Positions 23,695 to 36,321 of a stretch of DNA of 64,000 bases are shown one piece after another. The stretch comes from Chaetomium olivaceum (Eukaryota; Ascomycota; Sordariomycetes; Sordariales; Chaetomiaceae). A program made the translations under genes and the position numbers. The notes beneath the pieces are model-generated. The model did not search any database. It was not told where the DNA came from and saw nothing but the letters and a program-made list of their open reading frames with translations. The first letter of the stretch is position 1. Every line of letters begins with the position of its first letter. Location: contig JAYWVB010000057.1 of NCBI GenBank assembly GCA_039881045.1, forward strand, positions 124,001 through 188,000, written 5' to 3'.

Positions 23695-26319
23695 ATGGAG
23701 TCGACTGCAATCGAGGATCCTCGCGTACGCGAGGCGATGGACTATTATCTCTTGAACCTCGCTGGAACCGCGCCGAAGAATACTGTCAGGGCTTACAGGC
23801 CCAAACAAGATGAATGGAAGGCACGAGGGTTTGCCCTGAGATCCAAAAAGTACAGTACGTACTGATGCCGCTCCCAGAGCTGGTGTGCTATCAATTGGCC
23901 ACCGATTCCGGAAGACTGGACGGCCAGGCAGTCGACGTGGCCGTCAGGGCAGCCTCTCCCCGGCGATCTGGTAGACGAGGGCAAGCTGCTCCTCTTTATG
24001 AAGATGGAGGTTGTCAGCCGTGCCCCCCAAAAGGGGGGCCGGCTTCAACGGCAAAGGAAGCGCGGTGCGGCATCTGGAGCTGCCGGTAAGCGGGCTTCCG
24101 CGTCGAAGAGGCGGCGTCTTGCCGAAGGTAGCCCCTTCCTTCAGCCGGCCTGTTGTTTCCTCTCTGCGTTGAAATTGCTGAACCTTTGATGCAGACGATA
24201 CTGTCTTTGTTGCCGAGTCTCCGGTACCGGCGACGAAGCTTGAGGAGAAGGAGGAGGATGGCGACGACGAAGGCCTATTCGCCGAGCCAGAGCTCCAGCT
24301 TGCCTACAACTCTATACGCCTCTATATTGCGGCTATCCAGAGATTGTACGAGGAACAGAAGAGCCGGAACGTCAATCCGGCGCCGAGGCCTCAAGGGATT
24401 GCTCTCAAGGCCTTGAAGAAGAGCATTCTTGCTGTCGTCTGGGCCCGTAAACGCCGCGAATATACCGACCGCCTCGAGGGGACGATTAAGGATTCCTACT
24501 CCAAGGCGCAGATTCCACAACACCACGCCGCGGCTTGGCAGACCGTTGGCAACGTCTCATGCCTTCTCCGGACGCAAGTTGACTTCCTTCTCGGTAACCA
24601 TATGCTCCTCCGGCAGAGCAACCGGCGGCCGATGGAACTGCCTGACTGCTTCCGCCTGGAGCTCCCGAATGAGGGTCAGAAATCTGCCGAGTTCCCAACA
24701 TATGCGCTGGTCATTGTCATGAACCAGGGAAAAACGAATCAGCATGGCAGGATAGAGTACGGCGCTGCATTGCGGCACCGCGATGTCCGCAGTTGTCTAG
24801 TTGGCGCCCTGGCGTGCTATTTCTTTTGGCGGTGGCAAGCCGAGGGCATTGAGGCGTTTCCTACGTTCGCGCGTAGCGAGGACTGGTACGATGTCAAAGT
24901 CCTGCCACGGTCCCCTAAGCAGCCGCAACAGCAGCTTTCTCCGCAGACCGCAAACAACTGGACAGCGAGGTTGTATCAAGCTTGCGGCATCAAAACCTCG
25001 AAACTTTCACATGCTCCTCGCGTTGCAGCAGCGCAAAATGCCGATATGGACGGGGTCCCAGAAGGACAAGTAAGTCTTGAAGCTATCTATTGTCACCTTG
25101 CCGCCTTCATATATATATATATATAGATGCTTATACTAGGTATATATAGATACGGCGTGCTGGTAGGTGGAACAGCGGCGACCAGATGATAGGCTGTTAC
25201 CTTACATCCCTGCCCTTTGAGTTTATGAGGTCGACAGCCGATTTTGACCCTGACTGGGCTGGCTCCTATTTTCTACCACGCGATACCGTCAAGCCTTCGG
25301 CGGCCCTTTGCAGGCGCATTTGGCCGGCTCTCGACCAGTGGAAAGAAGCCCACGATAGTGCTTCTTCGGCGGTTGAACCCAACAAGGCGGCTGGCGCGTT
25401 CCTCGAGCTTTTGGAGTGGCTGCGGGTAGTGTTTTTGCAAGATGCCGTCTTCCTTCAGAAGCACTACCCCGAACACCCTATCTTTAGCGACCCTGTATTT
25501 TGCAGTCAAGAGTTTGCAGCGTTTGCGCTGCAGACAGAGGACGCCTGCCGCATAGCCGAAGAGGATACATATGTAGCTACCGTTGACCGAGCTATCCCCG
25601 CTGTTGCAGAGAAACTGCGCAGTTTGTCGAGTCAACAAACAGCCTCGAACTTGTGGACTGAGAGAGCGTTTGTTGACCTAGCAAACCAGGTCAAGGAGTT
25701 GTCGAAGAAGGTAGAGGAGCTCTCCAAAGTCTCCTATATCATCAGGATCAGCCCTGGGCGGAGTACTATCTCGCAACAAATCGAGATGCCGAAGCGCGGC
25801 CGGCCGATGGCGGCCGGCCGCGTAATGATGCCGGCAGCGGTACAGGCACTGTCAACGTCGCCTGCCGCCGCCGTACTGCTAGCTCCCCCAGCATCTTCTA
25901 CTAGTATAGGAGAGCAGGATGCTATGGCCCAGGCCTCAACTACATCCCCGCCGGCGTTACCAGTGTCGGCCAAACCACAGGCACCACAGTTCAAGTTTCC
26001 ACTCGATGTGAAAACTGTCTCGGATTTATGGCGCCTGTGGAGGCACGGAAGAGCTGGCATGCCTTCAATAGAGTCGCTTGAAGCTGCTTGGGGCTCTGCT
26101 TGGCGTCCAAAGTCACAGAAGTCTCTCTTTTGCAGCCGAAAGGTGATAGTCGACTTCATCGCGCGCAAGTTGCACGAGCTTGGCGGCGAAACTAGCGCTG
26201 CTGAACACTTGCGTGTCATTCAGCGAATCGAGGAGCTCTGCCCTAGATTTTCGCTTGACAAGGTAACGAAAGCAATCAAAAGTGGTGATATGGAGCGAAA
26301 ATGGTCATTCGATGCATGA
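23695..26319 (+). mobile_element. Crypton (tyrosine recombinase DNA transposon), coding span
   Basis: The span covers the recombinase gene described in the overlapping CDS entry. Cryptons have no terminal inverted repeats, so the element's true ends lie outside this span and could not be seen. The single full-length reading frame with clean introns suggests a recent or still functional copy. Confidence 0.75.
23695..26319 (+). CDS. Crypton tyrosine recombinase with Ndc10-like and GCR1_C domains
   Basis: Four exons give an open frame of about 806 residues: 23695-23820, 23878-24127, 24195-25069 and 25150-26319. The N-terminal segment (TAPKNTVRAYRPKQDEWK, then DEGKLLLFMKMEV) is the usual Crypton core-binding start. 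The catalytic part shows LRHRDVRSC (first Arg region), SHAPR (H-x-x-R box), RRAGRWNSGDQM and the terminal tyrosine region IGCYLTSLP. The C-terminal block FKFPLDVKTVSDLWRLWRHG is a GCR1_C-type DNA-binding domain. Intron 1 would be GC..AG (23821-23877); introns 2 and 3 are GTAGCC..GCAG and GTAAGT..ATAG. Intron 3 contains a (TA)n run. Cryptons integrate as circles by recombination at short sites. Assignment of single catalytic residues is my inference. Confidence 0.82.
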
Positions 26320-26998
26320 CCGGTGGTGGGTAGGCGGTGGTTTATCTGGCTTAGATACTGTAGTAACTAGTTGGTTAATAACGTTATTGGTTCATTCCGC
26401 CTGACCTCCAGCTCTTTGTGTGATAGTCATTGCTTGGTGTTGAGGCCTGAAGACCCCTATAAAGCACAGGGGGTCCAGCACCTAATCAACAGGGCAGATA
26501 GCGTCTCTCATTTAGTGACTGCATCGACGACAGCTTCGAACGCGTGCATCTCAACAACCACGGCGATGCATCACTTGTGATATATATAATTCAATGCGCC
26601 TCGACAAGGCGTATCTCCAGATACCATTTTTATCATGTTTTATTCTGCCGTTATAGTACAATACGAGGACCTTCGAAAGAATACGCGTCCTGTGGTGTTG
26701 TCAAGGGCTTGGCGGTTTTTTGCGGGGTCTTTCAAGGACGCGCCATACATTTCAGACCTGTGACAACCACTTGTTAGTGAAGGGCGGTGAAAGCTGTCCA
26801 CGCATCTGCCCCGCACTTGGCACTCAGACCCCTCCTTCCTTCATGGTTCCACACTGCAAATTGAAAATCCAAAAATTTTCTGGGTTGCCTGGGGCCCTTC
26901 TGTTGGGACAAACAACCACCTCGAGCTCCGCCGCCGCCTCTTCCTTTCTTTCCTTTTCTTCTTGATACCCCTTTTTCTTGCATCCAAGGCACGGCACC
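26320..26998. other. Intergenic, 3' flank of Crypton and kap123 promoter
   Basis: No gene seen. The first half is AT-rich and may still belong to the Crypton. The last 200 bp before 26999 contain pyrimidine tracts usual for a housekeeping promoter. Confidence 0.5.
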
Positions 26999-29900
26999 AT
27001 GGACCAGCAGAGGTTGGCGGCACTCCTGCAGGAGTCGCAAGTTCGTAAGTCTCCCCCATGCCGCTTACATTTCCTTTCTTTTTCTGCAGGCGGCCGACGC
27101 GTCAACCCTACACAGCACGGCCGAAAGAAAGTCAATTCTCTCCTTCAGTGGCTTTGCTAACTCCGACTTTCCAGCCGACACCCAGAACCTGAAGGCGGTC
27201 ACCGCAGAGCTTCAGAAAAACTACTACTCCCATCCGGAGTCCCTCCTTCTCCTCGTCGAGATCGTCGCGACCCACCAGGATGTCATCGTGCGGCAGCAGG
27301 CAGCCGTGCAGGGCGCCCGGCTGGCCGTGAAACACTGGGAGAAGATTCCCAAGGAGCAGAAGCCCGCTGTGCGTCAGCACCTGGTGCAGGCCACTCTCAA
27401 TGAACAGAGTCCCCGGGCTCGCCATGCCAACGCTCGCTTGGTTGCTGCCGTTGCTGCAATTGACCTCGAGGAGGGCGAGTGGCACGAGTTGATCCCCGCT
27501 CTTTTCACGCTGTCTAGCAGCAATGAGGTCGGTCAGCGTGAGGTCGGCTCCTACATCATCTTCAGCTTGCTGGAGGAGAACCCAACCTCCTTCGCCGACC
27601 ACATGCCCAAGCTCCTCGAGCTTTTCGGTCACTCCCTGCGCGACCCTGAGAGCGCCGACGTCCGGATCAACTCTATGATGTCCATCGGCGCCATGCTGTT
27701 GATGTTTGAGCCGCTCGAGGACGAGGAATCCGTTGCGACCCTTCAGACCTTGATCCCGCCCATGGTCGACGTCCTCAAACATGCCGTCGAGACCAGTGAC
27801 GATGAAAAGACCGGCCAAGCTTTCGAAGTGTTCCAACAATTTTTGGCCTACGAGTCCGCCCTACTCGGCAAATATCTCAAAGACCTAGTCCAGTTCATGA
27901 TCGACTTGGCTGCGAACAAACAAGCCGACGACGAGGTTCGCGCCCAGGCGCTGGCCTTCCTCGCGCAAACCGTCCGCTACCGACGCATGAAGATTCAGGG
28001 CATGAAGGACATGGGCCAGGAGCTCACGCAAAAGAGCCTGTTGATCCTCACCGAGATTGATGATGACGAAGATGACGACGATATGGGCCCTGCTCGGTCA
28101 GCCCTGGCCCTGCTCGATCAACTAGCGACCGACCTGCCGCCGCGCCAAGTGATCGTTCCGCTGCTGGACGCCCTCCCCAAGTTCGCCACCTCCGACGACC
28201 CCGGGTACAGGAAGGCGGGTATTCTTGCCCTCGGCACAGTTGTTGAGGGTGCGCCCGATTTCATCGCCTCGCAGGTCAAGGCCATCATGCCTCTCGCCAT
28301 TAACCTGCTGAACGACGCCGACGTTGGTGTTCGGCACACTGCCCTCATCGGCCTCGCTCGGCTCGCCGATGACATTGCCGAGGAGCTCTCCTCGTTCAAC
28401 GAGCCCATCATGACCGCGCTGGTTAAGAACCTGCAAGCAGCCATGGCCCCGACATCCGACGAGAAGCTCGCCAAGAAGAACATCGAGATTATCCGGTCGG
28501 TTTGTGGCGCCCTGGACGCCATGTCCGAAGGTCTGGATGCCGAGTTCATGAAGCAAAACGCCGGCGATTTGGTTGGCAACATTGGTGCCCTGATCACCCA
28601 TGATGACTTCAAGGTCAAGGTCGCCGCTTCCGGTGCCATTGGTGCCATCGCCGAGTGCCTCGGTGAGGACTTCAAGCCCTACTTTGAGCAGACAATGCAC
28701 GCTCTGGGTGCGTACCTCACCATCAAGGAGACAGAGGACGACCTTTCGCTACGCAGCGGTGTGTGCGACTCTGTTGGTCGCATCGCTACCGCTGTTGGCG
28801 CGCAAACCTTCCAGCCTTACGTCGTCGACCTGATGCGGTCCAGCGAGGAAGGCCTGCAACTCGATAATTCGAGGCTTAAAGAGAGCAGCTTCATAATGTG
28901 GAGCTCGCTTGCTAAGATCTACGAAAAGGAGTTTGCACCCTTTCTTCCTGGCGTCTTCAAGGGTTTGTTTGACAGCCTGAAGCTCGAGGAGGAGGAAATC
29001 AAGCTCAAGCTCAGTGAGGAGGAGAAGGGTATCGTCGGCACACAGAACGAAGTCATCACCGCTGGCAAGAAGGTCACCATCAAGGGGACCGGCGACGAGG
29101 ATGAGGAATGGATGGATGACGATGATGATGATGAATACGACGACTTTGGTATCTCGGCCGAGGCCCTCGAGAAGGAGGTTGCCATGGAGATTCTCGGCGA
29201 TATCATCACGTATGCTTGCGGCACCCAAGAGATTACCGAATATCTGGAGAAGGCCGTCGAGACTATCTCCCCCTTGGCCGAACACTCATACGAAGGCTGC
29301 CGTAAGGCTGCCGTCGCGACACTCTGGCGGTCGTATGCTCGTGTGTGGCAGCTCATGGAGCAGGAAACCGGCACGAACTGGGAGCCCGGTCTTCCCCTCA
29401 AGCACACCCCAACCGTCACACTCGTGAAGCTTGGGGATTGTGTGCAAGGCCACCCTTGCTTTATGGCACGAGGAGGCTGATCGGTATGTGTTGCAATTTT
29501 TCTCCTGTTTCCCCAACCCTTTGCATGATGACTACCTAGCGTTAATACCCAGCTCACTCAAACGCATTATTGCGAATGCTGAGAAAACGTGCATATCTAC
29601 TTCTGACTTCACCCTTCACTCTTTATGTTTCAGCCATTAGCCCATGTTGGATGGATGCTGATATTTACAAGTACTGTCGTCACCGAGATCAACCGCAACG
29701 TCGCGGCAACCCTCAAGGCTTGCGGTCCCGCCATTCTTGCCCAGCAGGACTTCGTGAAGGAAGTCGTCACTGTGATCTCCACCATCATCACCCGGTCTCA
29801 CCCCTGCCAGCAGGATTTGGGTGACGAGGATGAGGAGCAGGAGGTTGAAGGCTCGTCCGAGTACGACTGGCTCGTCATCGACACCGCTCTTGACGTTATC

Positions 29901-30661
29901 ATTGGCCTCGCTGTTGCGCTTGGGCCTGGCTTTTCTGAGCTGTGGAAGATCTTCGAGAAGCCCATCATGCGGTTCGCCGGATCCGAGTCGGAGAACATTG
30001 AGCGGTCCACCGGTGTTGGCGTCATTGCTGAATGCGCGGCCAACATGGAAGCTGCCGTTACCCCGTACACCGAGAAGCTGCTCAAGCTCCTCCTCAAACG
30101 TCTGTCGGACACGGACCCCGAGACCAAGAGCAATGCCGCCTACGCGACCGGTCAGCTCATTCTCAACTCGACTGACACCAACACCTACATGCCCCACTAC
30201 GGCACGATTTTGCAGAAGCTCGAGCCCATGCTCCAGGTCCAAGAGGCGCGCATCAAGGACAATGCCGCGGGCTGCATCTCCCGCATGACCCTGGCACACC
30301 CCGATCAGATTCCGCTTGGCGACGTTCTCCCTGCGCTGGTCGGCCTGCTTCCCCTGAAGGATGACTTCGAGGAGAACTCGCCCGTTTACGAGTGCATCTT
30401 GAAACTCTGTGAGTGGTCCTTACCAAATGCAAGATGGCGACCATGGCTAACCATTCAACAGATGAGAGCAACGAGCCCACTGTCCAGCAACTTACTCCGA
30501 AGCTAGTCCCCGTATTCGAGGCGGTGCTCAGCCCCCCAACGGACCAGTTGGATGACGAGACTCGCGAAATTGTTCGCAAGACCGTCTTCCTCCTGTACAA
30601 CGCCGACCAGAGCCTATTCAGCAACAACCCAAACGCTCTGAAGCTTGCTGGTGTTGCGTAA
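26999..30661 (+). CDS. kap123: Karyopherin beta Kap123 / importin-4
   Basis: Nuclear import receptor made of HEAT repeats, carrying ribosomal proteins and histones. Four exons: 26999-27044, 27175-29483, 29672-30408 and 30462-30661. Start MDQQRLAALLQESQV joins to PDTQNLKAVTAELQKNYY. An importin-beta N-terminal block follows (VIVRQQAAVQGARLAVKHW) and many HEAT repeats. The acidic loop EEWMDDDDDDEYDDF lies near 29100. The next exon begins TVVTEINRNVAATLKAC, and the protein ends LFSNNPNALKLAGVA. The frame is open except at the run GGGG at 29433-29436. There LVKLG must shift by one base to reach IVCKATLALWHEEADR before the intron. In such a conserved gene this is best read as one extra G or two lost bases in the sequence. 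The antisense ORFs here are shadows. Confidence 0.92.
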
Positions 30662-31168
30662 GCCGGTAAGGGCTGGGGTAGCGTCTTGCCTAAGGGATGG
30701 ACGGATATGAGACTATGATCCGACCGTCACGATGAGTGATGAGTTCCGATATAATGACGTGGATACGTAAAATGAGGTCATAGATGGTGCATGGGCCGGG
30801 ACGGTTAGGTCGGAGGGACGGATGTTATGCCACCCAATAAGTGCTTACTCCAGTTAGGGGCTTCATCCCTTGCTACTCCTTGTGGCAGTCGGATATCATG
30901 TGATATGAAATGAATCGGTACCAAACCCCAAGGCGTTAAAAGTCCGAACGTTTTGTGATCCTGATGTTCCGGTAACCTGTCACTTCCGACACAAGTTCTG
31001 TGGACAGGTGCAATTTAGTGGCTCTACGGCGTACGGAGCTCGGGACACATGATTTAGTATTGAGCTGAGGCTCGGGAAGATCGATCCCAAGCATTAAAAA
31101 TTGGTTGGGTATTGCCTTCTCTTGACATGGATGGTAGTGAGAGTGGCAAGCAGGAGGCACCGTGCAAA
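30662..31168. other. Intergenic, 3' of kap123
   Basis: No gene or RNA recognised before the dispersed repeat begins. Confidence 0.55.
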
Positions 31169-31329
31169 TGTACCCACGGAGAACGAGAGAACAATACTGT
31201 TGGTTATGTAGCCCCTGTGAGGTCTGTGGGTGGTAGATCGTCACGGGCCTGTTCGATACGGAAGTGGGTGAGAGCCGAGAACAAGCAAACATTCAGATTG
31301 GATACCCGATTCAATAGTAATAGTAATAT
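31169..31329 (+). repeat. Dispersed repeat copy 2, left part
   Basis: Matches the minus strand of 21634-21939 from its TGTTACC-like start to ATAGTAATAGTAATAT. It is cut at 31329 by the LINE and continues at 36419. Confidence 0.8.
31314..31329 (+). repeat. Target-site duplication, left copy
   Basis: ATAGTAATAGTAATAT (16 bp), identical to 36403-36418 on the other side of the LINE, and single in the empty site of copy 1. Confidence 0.85.
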
Positions 31330-31352
31330 TATTATTATTATTATTATTATTT
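31330..31352 (-). repeat. LINE 3' (TAA)n tail
   Basis: Trinucleotide run ATT/TTA on the plus strand directly inside the left target-site duplication. It replaces the poly(A) tail seen in other LINE families. Confidence 0.7.
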
Positions 31353-31518
31353 CCTACACCGATATGCCCTGGGGCGCGCCGGTCCTTCTACTGCTATTTA
31401 CAAAGGGAACCGTACCGTATAGGCCGGATAAAAACCTCTGTCTACCACTTTGAGACAACAATCTGTGAATCCGTCATACTGCAAAAGAAAGGAGGCCCTT
31501 TGCCGGCCTCCGTGCCCT

Positions 31519-34500
31519 CTAGCCCTCCCCATCCACTGTTTCTAGCTCCAGCCTTCTGGCTAGGCTATACTCCAGTAGCCGGCCAGAGTCCATCAGCCAG
31601 CCAAGGACCTTCCTAACAAATCTTCTGCTCCGGGCACCTACTCCCCGTAATACGGTTTGTAGGTCCCGATGTGACCGAATCTCTCTGCCGTCCCACGGCC
31701 TTTGTAACGGCGGGTCGGGGCACCAAACCACCAAGTGCTCCACTGTCTCCCTGCCTCTCCCGCACTCGCAATAGGGGGTACGGACCTCCGGGACTTTCAC
31801 CCTGAACAGGTAGTCCCGGAGGCCTATATCCCCGATACGGGCCTGGGAAAGGAGGGAGCTCTGCGCCTTTGTAAGACCTTCGTGTCTCATCAGAGCTTTG
31901 TCGGTAAATAAGAGGGCTGGGGGGTCTTCGTCGGCTATCCTCCTGTTTAATACCCCTGTCGAGTAGTACTTTGTTGACTAGCTCTCTGTTGTTCCCACCG
32001 GGCCTGCCAGGCCAGTTCGACCACCTCCTTGGTATTCGACCCCCTATCCTTCCCCCCGATCTTCCATTTGTAGTTAACCCACTGGGCCACTACACTAGCG
32101 GCTAGTTCAGTGGGCGTGGGGCTCTGCGGGCCCTGACGGGGCCTCCGGCCTCGGGTTTTCCTCCTCTTGTTGAACCTTCGGTAGATCTTATTGCAGGCCT
32201 CAGTGATTAGATGCCCCGTGGTTTCTCTCGGCCTCCGGCCCAGCCCCTGATTGTAGGGCCTGCTTCTGTAGCCGGCCCTCGAAGTCGGCCAGCCGCTTGT
32301 TGAGATATAAGTCTAGCGGTGGCACCCAGGCCTCTGTTTCTAAGCACCGAATAGGAGCTGACTTGTATGCCCCTACTACTATTCGAAGGCTCCTGTTCTG
32401 AGCTTTTGACAAGACCTTTGCAGGCCCCTTCGGCCCTGTAGCTCTTGGAGCTGTTGGTTGGTGGAAGCTGGAGGCTCCGTAAGCTATGGCACTGCGGATG
32501 CACTTTACGTAGACCTCCCGAGCCCTGGATAGGCTCGGGCCCCACGTCTTTGCTGCAATCCTCGATAAGGCGAAATCTTGGGTTTTGAGTTTCCGTTCCA
32601 CAGCTTGTTGGTGCGCCCTCCATGATAGCTTCCAGTCCAGCCAGACGCCTAGAAACCGAGCCGATTCCACTGGCTTAACTGTGCTGTAGCCACTAGCCCC
32701 TGGGTGGGCCAGGGCCACCGGGTTCTCCCACTGTCTCCGACCTTTGTTGAAGTGAATTAATTCGCACTTTTGGGGTGCAAACGCCATCCCCCGGGTACCA
32801 GCCCACTGCAAGCAGGTCTTCCAAGCTTTTTCTAGTTGCTGTGTATTGGCCTCTGGGTTCTTTCCAAAGGCCAGTAGGTTTGTGTCGTCTGCGAACCCTA
32901 CTATGCTAACCAGTGGATGAGCTGTTTTCAGGGCCTGATATAGGGAGGCAATGTAGAGGATAAATAGGATCGGGGATAGTGGTGAGCCCTGGGGGACTCC
33001 CGCTATGACTGGGATGTCCTCTGTTTTCTGGCCGTCGAAGTGGAGGATCGCAACTCTGTTACTTAACCACGCCTTCACCCACAGAACCACCCACTGTGGG
33101 TAACCCTGTAGCCGAAGAGTGGCTAGTAGCCGGGTGTGGTTGACGGTGTCGAATGCCCCTGAGATATCCAGCTGTAGAAGGGAGGCGGTTGCTTTCTGCC
33201 GCCAGGCCTCCTGGACTTGGGCTACGACTAGCCGAATCGCTACTTCTGTTGACCTATGCTCTCGGTTTCCCATCTGCTCCGCTGGTAGTAGGCCGTAGGC
33301 CTCTGCAGCACTAGTAATCCTCTTTGCTACCAGTGCTTCTATGACCTTCCCAACTGTAGGTAGGAGGGCTATAGGCCTGTAACCTCCTGGAGTTCGGTAG
33401 GTACTCGGCTCTTTTCCGGGCTTTTGTAGGACAACTGTTTTGGCTCTCTTGAATGTTTCTGGAAACCATCCGATCCGGAAACACGCCTCCGTGAGAACCG
33501 CTAGCACCTTGAACAGTGGGCGCCCACAGGCCTTAAGAAGGCCTATAGGTAAGTCGTCCTCGCCTGGAGCCTTCCAAGGACTAATCTTCGAAAGGACTGC
33601 CCTAACATCACCCACTGTAACCTTTTCCTCTATATTGAACTTCGGAACCCACTGTTCTAGCAGGTCCGGGTCCTCTATGTCAGAAAGGTCGCTTCTGGGT
33701 TAGGGTAGAACCGGCGTGCTAAGGCCTCCGCCTTCTCCTTGTGGGTGGAGAGGTCCTGGCCTCCGGGGGGCCCTGTGAGAGCGGGTAGTTTCGGGGGATC
33801 TGGGGGGGCGAAGCTTCTGCAACGGGCCCAGCGTTCTAGGCTCCATAGCAGGTCGGTTTTGTGGGTGGCTTTCTGCATTGTTGTCCTCCAGGTCTTCGTT
33901 TTCTCCTTGTTGATGGTGGCCGCGAGAGCCCGTAGACCTTGGTTAAGTCTTTCTTTGTTGTGCTCCGAGGGGCTGCCTTGCACTCCCTTTCGGCTCTCCT
34001 TGCCTCTCTCTGGGCCTCCTGGACCTCCACTGACCACCACGGCGAGCCGTGGCCTCTGTTGGCCTTCTTCCGAGGGGTGGCCACTTCAGCCATCCTCTGT
34101 AGCTCCTCGACCAACCAGTTGAATGCTTCTTTTAAACCCTCCTGCTCCCTGACTTGTGCCCGGAGGCCGTGTGGCCCTGGGTCCTCTAGGCCTATTTTCT
34201 CTGGTAGGAGGGCCGCCTCGGCCTCCACCCTACGCCTGTCCATCATCTTCCAGTTCCAACCCTCTGGCTGGGTTTGTTGTGGTAGGGGGCCTCCGATGTC
34301 AGCTTCCAAAATCTGTGGGTAGTGGTCTGACTTCCCCCTATATTCCAGGCCGTAGTAGGTCGTTTGTAGACCCACTGATGCCCAGAAGTGGTCTATTGTC
34401 GAAGTGCGGCCTCGCTGGGCCCCCTGCGGTGCCCTGGTTATAGTGCCTGCTGGAGTTCGAAGATCGAGATCCCACTGTAGTGCCAACTCTAGGAGAGCCT

Positions 34501-34939
34501 CGGCCTTCCTTTCGTACCGGCCAAACCGGTCCCATTGCGGGTGGTGTAGGTTAAAGTCCCCCGCTAATACTACTGGGTAGGCTGGGGCCGGCCGACTTAG
34601 GAGGGTTTGTAGGAGGGTTTTATCCTCAAGGGGGTTATAGATAGACCAGAGTTCTAGTCCACTATTCCCGAGCCCTGGGAACCATACCTTACAATGTTCC
34701 TCTGAAGTCTCATATTCCCACTGTCCTATGTCGAACTTTCGGCTGACGAATATAGCCGCTCGCCCACTTGCTTTATGAACTAGGTGGTATTTCGAGCCTC
34801 TAGGACAGTAGGTTGACTTGGTTTGTTGGTTGATCCATGGCTCCTGAATAGCCATTAGGTCGTACTGCGCTTCTTCTAGCAGGGCCTCGAGTGCCTGCTT
34901 GTTTCCTTCAGTGTTCCACAGTAGGACTCTAATTTTCAT
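31519..34939 (-). pseudogene. LINE ORF2: endonuclease-reverse transcriptase, frame-shifted
   Basis: Starts MKIRVLLWNTEG at 34939 with an APE-type endonuclease: MAIQEPWI, VLAGDFNLHHPQWD and TIDHFWAS, then SDHYP. The reverse transcriptase follows: GYRPIALLPTVGKV, LQLDISGAFDTVNH, VPQGSPLSPILFILYI and catalytic FADDTN instead of YADD. The C-terminal part has SQARIGDIGLRDYLF and a CECG..ETVEHL..C zinc-like motif and ends at 31519. Frame changes are needed near 33950, 33690, 32215 and 31920. The protein would act on its own RNA at a nicked target, as expected for target-primed reverse transcription. I call it broken as read; it could be intact if the indels are errors. Confidence 0.8.
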
Positions 34940-36321
34940 TAATTTCCATAGTTGCGTCTTCAGCTGGTTGGGCCTGTTCGGCCGGCTGGGTAGGCTGGGT
35001 AGGCTGGGTAGGCTGGGTGGGCTGAGTGGGCTGGGTGGGCTGAGTGGGCTGGGTGGGCTGGATAGCTCCGAATATCCCCCCTGAACCAAGGCTAATCCGG
35101 CTTTGGGAGGGGTCCCTTCCAGCCACTGAAATCAACGTTGGCCGGCCTCTGCCCAGCCGTGGCCTTTTTGCCCCGACTCCCAGAAATCCATACTCCTCCT
35201 CCTGTGGTCGGGCCTTCTCGTAGGTGAATGCTGATCTTGGTGCTGTTATAGGCTCCGCAGCTGCTGTCCGAGCTGGCTCGAACACCCTTGGTCGGTATTG
35301 GTATGCCTCTCTCGCCTCCTTCTTGGCCCTGGCCCTTCCCGGCACTCCTTGGCCCAGCCCGGGTGCCTTCCTCCGCAGCAGGGGCACTTACAGGGCACCT
35401 GACCCTGCTGGGTAGGGCAGAGGGCCTCCCCGGCCCTCCCGCCCCCCCATGGGCCCCCGTACCACACCTCCCACACAGGGCCTCTTTCTGGCAAAACCTC
35501 TGTATGTGGCCCCATTTCCAACACTTGAAGCACTGTTTCGGTTCCAGCATTGCCCAGTAGGGCTCGCAGTCGAGTAGCTGAGCGTTCCAGATTATCCCCT
35601 GGTCACAGGCCTTCCGAGCCTCCTCTTGGTCTCTAAGGGCAACTAGTGCCGTCGCCCTGGTAAACCCTGGGTTGGTTGGGACTCTGAACTTGACCTTGTC
35701 CACTGACCAAAGGCCTAGTTCTCCCCCGAACACCTCCTCCGTAGTACCCTGTAGGTCGGCCTTCCTCAGGCCCTTCACCAGCACTGCGTAAGTTCTGCCA
35801 GCCTCTTTAGCCTGCTCCCCGAAGGCTTGTTGAATCCACTGGGTATTGTTGGAGTGCCAGCTTTTGGTGTTCGAGTCGTTGAACGTTACCACTGTGTCCC
35901 CGCTAGGGAGCTTCCGGGCTGCAATAGCTCCCTGCTTGGTTGAGGCTTGGTTGATGGCCTGGATGATTTCGACTGGGGACCTTTGTGCAAGGTCGGCTGA
36001 CACGTTGGCTCCCCGCACTAGTAGCTCCCGGTCGGCCCTCTGGGGGATGATTTTCGTAGGTTGAGCTTGCAAGCCTTGCCCGGGCCCTGCGGCCACTGCA
36101 GCCCACGAACGGCCCTGTGTCGCACTCCGGTTGGGTCCCACGGCAGCCTGGACCGCCTCCGTAACTACTTTCTGTAGGTGGGCTGCCGTAAGCCCTCCCA
36201 GGCTTTCCTTCGAGTGGTGGTGCCCCTGTTTCTGACTTGCAAATAGGTCGCTTAGGTCCTTTGCGAGGCCCCGGGCCTCTCCTCTGTTCTCGATAGGTAC
36301 TAGATTTACCAAGCCGTTCAA
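34929..36321 (-). pseudogene. LINE ORF1: zinc-knuckle RNA-binding protein, frame-shifted
   Basis: Starts MNGLVNLVPIENRGEARG. The middle part resembles the esterase/RRM-like region of Tad ORF1 (AVLVKGLRKADLQGTTEEV). Two zinc knuckles are present: CFKCWKWGHIQRFC in the first frame and CPCCGGRHPGWAKEC in the second. The C-terminus RLGRGRPTLISVAGRDPSQ is in a third frame, followed by a QPT repeat, and the ORF ends MEINEN. The first shift falls in a run of seven C at 35444-35450, the second near 35310. Product would be the RNA-binding nucleocapsid-like protein of the element. Confidence 0.78.
34984..35061. repeat. Minisatellite inside LINE ORF1 3' end
   Basis: Nine-base units of the type TGGGTAGGC / TGGGTGGGC repeated about nine times. 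They encode a Gln-Pro-Thr repeat in ORF1. Confidence 0.75.

Noticed and set aside
27132..28700. Long minus-strand ORFs antisense to kap123
   Set aside because: They mirror the codon pattern of the well-conserved karyopherin and have no domain features of their own.
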